From Lachnospiraceae bacterium (GTDB taxonomy: Bacteria; Bacillota; Clostridia; Lachnospirales; Lachnospiraceae), in assembly GCA_017433725.1 (NCBI GenBank), contig JAFRGQ010000035.1:1-37788 (forward strand): a DNA stretch of 37,788 nt, read 5' to 3'. Position numbers and translations under genes: made by a program. Of the stretch, positions 32,546 to 37,788 are shown piece after piece. The notes below the pieces were generated by a model, which did no database searches, was not told where the DNA came from, and worked only from the letters and a program-made list of their open reading frames with translations. Every line of letters starts with the position of its first letter. Within the stretch, counting starts at the first letter, position 1.

Positions 32546-33325
32546 ATGGATATAATAAAAATCAGGAATGCGGATTACGACAGGTATGAGGAACTGCTCA
32601 TGCAGCGGGACCAGATCCGTAAGGAAGCAGATATCTGTCACGGACTCTATGTCAGGGAATTCGGGGATCTGCATCTGCAGATTTTTGAAAAGCAGATCGC
32701 CTGTATCCGAAAGAAAAAACTGATAGGGTACTATCAACGCGCTATGAACCGCGGTAGCGTGATCAATCAGGCGTCAATAGATGCGATGATCAATATTGAG
32801 ATGGAGAACTACCGGAGACAGCTTCAGAGCATGATAGAGGAAAACGCCGCCGCAAAACAGATGTCGGAAATCAACTCTGTGACACTTCTGAAAATTAAGA
32901 GAATTTATCGAAAGCTGGCCAAACAGCTGCATCCGGATATCAATCCAAAGACAGGCGAAATTCCTGAACTGATGGAGCTTTGGAATATGATTACAACAGC
33001 CTACAATACAAATTCTCTGATAGACATGGAGGAGGCGGAAATTCTTGTGAAAAACGCGCTGGAGCGGATCGGCATGGGCTGTATGGAAATCGAAATACCG
33101 AATCTCGAAGAGAAAATCGAAGCTGTAGAGGCTGATATAAAGAAAATTCGGGAGACGGATCCCTATCAATATAAGTACCTTCTTGAAGATCCGGAGGCTG
33201 TGGAGGAGAAAAAGCGGGATCTGAAAGAACAGCTTAATGAGTATGCGGAGTATGAGAAACAGTTGGATGCCGCAATCGATCAGATTCTGAGCAGCGGTGT
33301 GAAGATCGTCTGGAAAATGGACTGA
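32546..33325 (+). CDS. J-domain-like protein with coiled coils
   Basis: This 259-residue protein has a J-domain-like segment (about residues 112-160): LLKIKRIYRKLAKQLHPDINPKTGEIPELMELWNMITTAYNT, with the HPD tripeptide (129-131) that J proteins use to stimulate the ATPase of Hsp70. Long charged helices flank it (residues 8-60 and 185-245), likely coiled coils. In ordinary DnaJ the J domain is N-terminal and followed by a G/F region and zinc fingers; none is present here. It may recruit DnaK to a specific client, perhaps with the Sel1 or HIRAN proteins beside it. The start has an unusual G7 ribosome site. Confidence 0.75.
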   Translation: MDIIKIRNADYDRYEELLMQRDQIRKEADICHGLYVREFGDLHLQIFEKQIACIRKKKLIGYYQRAMNRGSVINQASIDAMINIEMENYRRQLQSMIEENAAAKQMSEINSVTLLKIKRIYRKLAKQLHPDINPKTGEIPELMELWNMITTAYNTNSLIDMEEAEILVKNALERIGMGCMEIEIPNLEEKIEAVEADIKKIRETDPYQYKYLLEDPEAVEEKKRDLKEQLNEYAEYEKQLDAAIDQILSSGVKIVWKMD

Positions 33326-33370
33326 GAAATAGTATACAGACGGCAGAACCGGACATGAGGGTTGTTGAAA

Positions 33371-33763
33371 ATGGCAGAAGAATTAAGTATCAAGCAGGAT
33401 GGAATTGTATCTCTGACAGAGAATCATGATCTCGGAAGTCTTATTAAACCGCTTACAAAGGAAATTCATCTTTTTGACTCGTTCGTTGCGGGGACAACGC
33501 ATCTGTCTGATAAATCCGTACTCGATGAGATCGGAATCGGAGACAAGCTGACACTGAGACGAGAGGATAACAAGTTCGACAGTAACGCGATTCTTATTCT
33601 GACAGAGAACAAAAAGAAACTCGGATATGTTCCGGAGAAGGACAATGTGATATTTGCAAGACTGATGGATGCGGGAAAACTGCTTATCGCCCGCATTGCG
33701 AAGATCGAAAAGAGAGGGAGTTTTACGCAGATCAGCATCGGGATTTATCTGATAGATTTCTGA
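33371..33763 (+). CDS. HIRAN domain protein
   Basis: This 130-residue protein consists mainly of a HIRAN domain, which in other proteins binds DNA ends or stalled replication forks. The recognisable core is HLFDSFVAGTTHL followed by GDKLTLRREDNKFDSNAILILTENKKKLGYVPEKDNVIFARLMDAGK, the last part holding the conserved LGY(V/I)P and IARLMDAG phrases. I start at ATG 33371; GAGGG lies about nine bases upstream, and the TTG at 33362 would be too close to it. It follows the J-domain-like gene by 45 bases. Stand-alone HIRAN proteins are common in Firmicutes but poorly understood. Confidence 0.85.
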   Translation: MAEELSIKQDGIVSLTENHDLGSLIKPLTKEIHLFDSFVAGTTHLSDKSVLDEIGIGDKLTLRREDNKFDSNAILILTENKKKLGYVPEKDNVIFARLMDAGKLLIARIAKIEKRGSFTQISIGIYLIDF

Positions 33764-33872
33764 CTCCTGCATTTCTCTTACCAAGATAAGTGCAAAAAAC
33801 ATCACTATACATAGTCACGAGAAGATGTGCGGGATTCAGTTTTGAATGATGTCAACTTGAGGTGATTGTGAT

Positions 33873-34676
33873 ATGAAATATAAAAACTACATCTTCGACC
33901 TTTACGCGACCCTGGTCGATATACACACGAATCAGAATCCAGCTGTTTTCTGGCGTCGCATCGCCGCTATCATGCACTCCTACGGCGCGGTATATAAACC
34001 ATCTGATCTGAAGAAACGCTACAGATCTCTGATTAAGGCAAATGAAGCCCGGCTCTCAAAGGAGCTCGGAACCGAATTCCCTGAAATTGAACTGGGTGAT
34101 GTTTTTGTAGAGCTTCTTTTGTCTGCACCGGAATATCATGCAGACGGTATCTGGGGAGATCCGCATCAGTGGTCTGAGGAGGTACTTGAGAGGTGGTGCT
34201 CGGCATTTGTATACGCATTCCGCGTCATCTCCCGCATACGCTTTAAACTGTATCCGGATACGATCGGGATGCTTGATAAGCTGAAAGCGGAGGGAGCGCA
34301 CATCTACCTGCTTTCCAACGCTCAGAGTCTCTTCACGAGGCCCGAGATGGAAGAACTCGGTCTCACTTCCTATTTTGAGGATATCTTTATATCTTCGGAA
34401 CATCATATGAAAAAGCCTGAACCGCGCTTCATGCAAGAACTTTTCGATAAACACAGGCTCGATCCGGATGAGAGCGTTATGGTCGGAAACGAAATCAGAT
34501 CGGATATCGTGATGGCCGCCCGCTGCGGGGTGAACGGAATTCTGGTCAACCACGACGGTTACAGTGAGCAGGAGATAGAGGACGGTTTTGCAAAAGCGTT
34601 GGGGATGGTACCTGATGAAAGGCGGGGAAAAGTGGAACTGAAAGCACACGAAAATCTTATGTGTGCTATAATGTAA
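33873..34676 (+). CDS. HAD superfamily hydrolase
   Basis: This 267-residue HAD-type phosphatase or dehalogenase-like enzyme has nucleophile Asp9 in IFDLYATLVD. The position two residues later, usually a second Asp in phosphatases, is Tyr11, as in the haloacid dehalogenase-type DxYGTL branch. Motif II is YLLSNAQS, motif III is KKPEPRFMQEL, and motif IV is MVGNEIRSDIVMAARCG. A helical cap lies between motif I and II. The ribosome site is GAGGTG about 10 bases upstream. It is followed after 23 bases by a PAP2 phosphatase. Substrate not predictable. Confidence 0.87.
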   Translation: MKYKNYIFDLYATLVDIHTNQNPAVFWRRIAAIMHSYGAVYKPSDLKKRYRSLIKANEARLSKELGTEFPEIELGDVFVELLLSAPEYHADGIWGDPHQWSEEVLERWCSAFVYAFRVISRIRFKLYPDTIGMLDKLKAEGAHIYLLSNAQSLFTRPEMEELGLTSYFEDIFISSEHHMKKPEPRFMQELFDKHRLDPDESVMVGNEIRSDIVMAARCGVNGILVNHDGYSEQEIEDGFAKALGMVPDERRGKVELKAHENLMCAIM

Positions 34677-34699
34677 GAAATAATACTTAAGGAGCTTCT

Positions 34700-35659
34700 A
34701 TGGATATTCAGTATTTGTTATGGCTACAGGATTTCAGAAACGGCATGAACGATGCATGGACCCCGTTCATGGAGTGGGTATCGATGTTCGCGGTAACGTA
34801 CCTCATCATGATCCCGGTGTTCTACTACTGGTGTGTTGATAAGAAAAAAGGACTCTATACCCTTGTTGCTTACTATTTCTGTATGGTCCTGACACCGTTC
34901 ATTAAGCTGACATGCTGTATTTATCGTCCGTGGATCCGGGATGCGCGTGTTCTTCCGGCAGGTGACGCCATTACAACGGCGACCGGATATTCTTTCCCGA
35001 GCGGCCATACCTCGACTGCCGGACCGTTGGCAGGCGGCATGGGCGTCACCCTCTGGGGAGATAAGAAAACGAAATGGCTCGCAGTGATTTTCTTCCTGTT
35101 CGTGCCGCTCACCGCATTCTCCAGAAATTATCTGGGCGTGCATACACCGCAGGATGTATTTGTCGGCATCACGATCTCGATTCTGAGTTTGATCCTGGCG
35201 GCTAAACTGTTCCAGTATCTTACAATTCATCCGGAAAAGGAAGATATGTTCCTTCTGGTAGGCTTCGTTATCTGCTGCCTCGCACTGCTGTACTTCAAGG
35301 TCAAGCCGTATCCGATGGAAATGAATGCGGACGGTGAGCTGATCGTTGATCCGCAGAAGATGATGAACGATGGTTTCGGCGATGTGGGCAAGATGATGGG
35401 CTTCATTATCGGACGCTCCATTGAAAAGAGATGGGTCAAGTTCAAGGCGACCGGTTTTAATGTGAAGGGCGTGATCATCTGTCTCCTCGGTTTGATTCCG
35501 ATGTGGCTTCTTAAGACGTATCTCAGCCCGGCACTTGTTGCGGCTCTCGGATCTCACTGGGGCAAGCTGCTGTTCTCCATCATTCATGCATGTTACTATA
35601 TCGCTCTGTTTCCGGCAGTTTTGAATATTTTCAATAATACGGTTTCAGATAAAGCATAA
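34700..35659 (+). CDS. PAP2 family membrane phosphatase
   Basis: This 319-residue integral membrane lipid phosphatase-type protein has the three PAP2 motifs in order: KLTCCIYRPWIRD (C1, near residue 75), YSFPSGHTS (C2, near 100) and SRNYLGVHTPQDVFVG (C3, near 140). About seven helices are present, more than the six-helix minimum, with a C-terminal membrane extension. Family members dephosphorylate undecaprenyl pyrophosphate, phosphatidic acid or related lipids. AAGGAG precedes the ATG. It sits between a HAD hydrolase and a radical SAM gene on the same strand. Confidence 0.92.
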   Translation: MDIQYLLWLQDFRNGMNDAWTPFMEWVSMFAVTYLIMIPVFYYWCVDKKKGLYTLVAYYFCMVLTPFIKLTCCIYRPWIRDARVLPAGDAITTATGYSFPSGHTSTAGPLAGGMGVTLWGDKKTKWLAVIFFLFVPLTAFSRNYLGVHTPQDVFVGITISILSLILAAKLFQYLTIHPEKEDMFLLVGFVICCLALLYFKVKPYPMEMNADGELIVDPQKMMNDGFGDVGKMMGFIIGRSIEKRWVKFKATGFNVKGVIICLLGLIPMWLLKTYLSPALVAALGSHWGKLLFSIIHACYYIALFPAVLNIFNNTVSDKA

Positions 35660-35685
35660 CATCCGTCACAGAGAGTAAAAACAGT

Positions 35686-37554
35686 ATGAAGATTCTACTT
35701 GTGGCTGTCAACGCAAAATATATTCATTCATGTCCCGCAGTGTATTCACTGCGGGCATGTTGTATGCACCCGGAACTTGTTGAGATAGCAGAATTTACAA
35801 TCAATGACCGCTATCAGGATATTCTTGCCGAGATACTGGAGCGTGAGGCAGGACTTATCGGCTTTTCAACATACATATGGAATACGGATATTGTTCAGGA
35901 TCTGGCAACGGATATACGAAGAGTGCGGCAGGAGCTGGTCGTTTTATTTGCCGGCGGTCCCGAGGCATCGTACGCACCGGAAAGATTTCTTGGAAGCTGT
36001 GACTTTGTGATCTGCTGGGAGGGGGAGAGACCGTTTGCACAGATTGTAGAGTACGTAAACAGGATTGAAACCGGGCACAATGAGGTCCCGGTAGAAACAC
36101 TTTTACCTGACGAATACGAACCGAAGCAACAGCTTGAAACTCCTGCAGGGTATACGGTGAGCAGGTCAGTGATGCAGCAGAATACCGGCCCGGTGATGAA
36201 GCAGGAAACGAAGCCGGTGGTTCAACGGGAAATGAAGCCGGAAGATAGGGATATAGAAGAAAGACTTGCCTGCATTATAAACTATGTAAGGACGCAGGTT
36301 CCCGGTGCCGCCTTCTACGACCATGATCGGCTTATCATTCAGCCTGCTGAGGATGAGACAGATGAGGATATAAACGCAATACCGTTTCTATATAATGACC
36401 TTGAAGCGTTCGACAATCGGATCATCTATTATGAGTCAAGCCGTGGGTGTCCTTTCAACTGCACCTACTGTCTGAGCTCCATTGACAAGCATGTCCGCTT
36501 CAGAAATATCGAAACAGTGCTCAGGGAACTTCAGTATTTCATCGACCGGGAGGTGCCGCAGGTCAAGTTCATAGACCGGACATTCAACTGCAATCATGAG
36601 CGCACGATAATAATCTGGAACTATCTGCGGGACCATGATAAAGGAATTACAAATTTTCATTTTGAAATCAGCGCAGATCTGCTGAACGAACAGGAACTTG
36701 CTTTGCTCGAGACGCTTCGTCCGGGGCTTGTACAGCTGGAAATCGGTATTCAGTCGACGAATCCGGATACGCTCACAGCTATCCGGAGAACGATGCATCT
36801 GCCGAAACTCTTTGACAATATAAACAGACTTCGCAGAGCGCAGAATATAAACTTACATGTAGATCTCATAGCGGGGCTTCCGTATGAGGGGATAGCGCGA
36901 TTCGCACAGTCTTTTGACGATGTATACGCGCTGCATGCGGATCAGCTCCAGCTCGGTTTTCTGAAAGTACTGAGCGGGACCGCTATGCATGCGATGGCGG
37001 AGGAATATGATCTGCGGTATTCCAGGCGGCCTCCTTATGAGGTGCTCTCGACAAAATGGATATCGTACGCTGAGCTTGATCAGCTTCGAAGAATCTGCGA
37101 TGTTCTGGAATACTATTATAATTCGAGACAGTTCATACACACACTGGAGTATCTGGAAAAGTATTGGGAGAGTGCATTTGCATTTTTCCGCGAACTTGCA
37201 AAGTTCTTCCGTGACAGGGGCTATGATAAGGCGAAACCGGCCGCCGCAAGGAGATATGAGGTGCTGGAGGAGTTCGTGTCTGAGATAGACAGGTGGCTCA
37301 TACATGCAGCAGATACCGTTTGCAGTGAGAACCAAGTACGCCATATACGTTATGACGGGAATCAAGACTATGACTTCGAAGTTTTTTGTGAATACCTTCG
37401 TCTGGACAAGGCTCTTCACATTCATAAGAGCCGCCGCCGGAACGTATATGATGAGTATGACTTCGGAGATGGGAAGGTACGGATCACGGTAGATTACGAT
37501 CGCAGGAATGTACTGACCGGGGAGGCTGCTTATACGATCGAACCGGTTGAGTAA
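35686..37554 (+). CDS. B12-binding radical SAM protein (DUF4080 type)
   Basis: This 622-residue protein combines an N-terminal cobalamin-binding-like Rossmann domain, a radical SAM barrel and a C-terminal helical domain I recall as DUF4080. The N-terminus MKILLVAVNAKYIHS is highly typical. The cluster motif is CPFNCTYC (Cys255, 259, 262) in SSRGCPFNCTYCLSS, and the barrel continues through FHFEISADLL and VQLEIGIQSTNPDTL. Residues about 135-210 form a low-complexity Gln/Glu/Pro/Lys-rich insert (QQNTGPVMKQETKPVVQREM) between the B12 and SAM domains, likely a flexible linker. The reaction of this subfamily is not known to me. The ribosome site is weak. A 9-bp hairpin lies in codons 17-24. Confidence 0.9.
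   Translation: MKILLVAVNAKYIHSCPAVYSLRACCMHPELVEIAEFTINDRYQDILAEILEREAGLIGFSTYIWNTDIVQDLATDIRRVRQELVVLFAGGPEASYAPERFLGSCDFVICWEGERPFAQIVEYVNRIETGHNEVPVETLLPDEYEPKQQLETPAGYTVSRSVMQQNTGPVMKQETKPVVQREMKPEDRDIEERLACIINYVRTQVPGAAFYDHDRLIIQPAEDETDEDINAIPFLYNDLEAFDNRIIYYESSRGCPFNCTYCLSSIDKHVRFRNIETVLRELQYFIDREVPQVKFIDRTFNCNHERTIIIWNYLRDHDKGITNFHFEISADLLNEQELALLETLRPGLVQLEIGIQSTNPDTLTAIRRTMHLPKLFDNINRLRRAQNINLHVDLIAGLPYEGIARFAQSFDDVYALHADQLQLGFLKVLSGTAMHAMAEEYDLRYSRRPPYEVLSTKWISYAELDQLRRICDVLEYYYNSRQFIHTLEYLEKYWESAFAFFRELAKFFRDRGYDKAKPAAARRYEVLEEFVSEIDRWLIHAADTVCSENQVRHIRYDGNQDYDFEVFCEYLRLDKALHIHKSRRRNVYDEYDFGDGKVRITVDYDRRNVLTGEAAYTIEPVE
35734..35755 (+). other. Strong hairpin inside the radical SAM gene start
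   Basis: CCCGCAGTG (35734-35742) and CACTGCGGG (35747-35755) form a perfect 9-bp stem with a TATT loop, starting 48 bases after the start codon. There is no T-run. It could slow early translation or be chance. Confidence 0.4.
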
Positions 37555-37627
37555 AGGAGAGCCGCAAAAGGCTGCATCATTACTGCATTGCACCTGTGAT
37601 ATGGTTTATTAGAGGGAGCTGGTTCGC

Positions 37628-37665
37628 GGCTTTCGTGGCGAGGCAGGAATGCCGGAACGTTATTG
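37628..37665. repeat. Possible decayed copy E of the GC-rich repeat
   Basis: The stretch from TTTCGTGGCGAGGC through GGAATGCCGGAACG resembles, at roughly two-thirds of positions, the inverted copy A segment around GCGGCAAGAACGCCGAGGCG. It lies after the last complete gene. Weak call. Confidence 0.3.
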
Positions 37666-37766
37666 ATATTGTATATATAGTTGTAATATCGTAAAATGGA
37701 CGTAAGAAGACAGTGAAAGGAGAAGTTTGAAAAAAGAGGCAGGCGGTTAGATACCGTAAAGAGAGC

Positions 37767-37788
37767 ATGGCAAACAAACCCTCAAGGG
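37767..37788 (+). CDS. Possible start of a further gene, cut by the window
   Basis: ATG at 37767 opens MANKPSR to the window edge, preceded by AAAGAGAG. A better ribosome site at 37717-37725 (AAAGGAGAA) leads only to a TTG frame that stops after seven codons. There is too little sequence to identify a product. Confidence 0.2.

Noticed and set aside
34724-35587. Long minus-strand frame opposite the PAP2 gene
   Set aside because: The PAP2 motifs are on the plus strand. The antisense translation is rich in Arg, His and Glu with no domain.

Overview
The window reads like an ordinary chromosome segment of an anaerobic Clostridia member, most likely Lachnospiraceae-like. The grounds are the mid-range GC content, strong AGGAGG-type ribosome binding sites, dense short operons on both strands, and family content typical of that group: a TRAP uptake system with a hexuronate branch, a C_GCAxxG_C_C protein, a KamA-type radical SAM enzyme, a B12-binding/DUF4080-type radical SAM protein and MoxR-DUF58-transglutaminase. 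This taxonomic call is inference. I recognised no rRNA, tRNA, transposase, prophage or CRISPR array.

Layout. 1-2000: end of the tryptophan operon (trpB cut by the window edge, then trpA) closed by an intrinsic terminator. 2000-3704: a hairpin-rich leader and a MATE exporter, overlapping tail to tail with a minus-strand KamA-like radical SAM gene. 4781-5357: a gene-free stretch holding a GC-rich structured repeat and a 17-bp inverted repeat. 5358-8643: minus-strand run of acyltransferase, secreted protein and aspartate kinase. 8985-13867: a plus-strand cluster of esterase, stand-alone condensation-domain protein, acyl carrier protein and acyl-AMP ligase, closed by a terminator. This looks like a compact carrier-protein-dependent acyl-transfer pathway whose product I cannot name. 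13953-22055: a C_GCAxxG_C_C protein, then a hexuronate catabolism locus: AraC regulator, divergent kdgF-type cupin, uxuA, a uxuB-type reductase and a DctP/DctQ/DctM TRAP transporter. These would import a uronate, open its ring and take fructuronate through mannonate to 2-keto-3-deoxygluconate. 22145-29405: a degenerate NERD-like membrane protein, two 213-bp terminal-inverted-repeat elements, the MoxR/DUF58/transglutaminase operon and an M32 carboxypeptidase whose start region was tandemly duplicated. 29656-37554: a probable manganese exporter, a macrodomain protein, a small set of Sel1-repeat, J-domain-like and HIRAN proteins, a HAD hydrolase, a PAP2 phosphatase and a B12-binding radical SAM protein.

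The less ordinary material is of three kinds: (1) the esterase/condensation/ACP/ligase cluster; (2) several families of structured repeats in the gaps, including twin elements whose hairpin changes by compensating pairs and a GC-rich repeat with up to five copies in both orientations; (3) the macrodomain/Sel1/J-like/HIRAN neighbourhood. All functional statements come from motif reading and recalled family knowledge; no database search was run.
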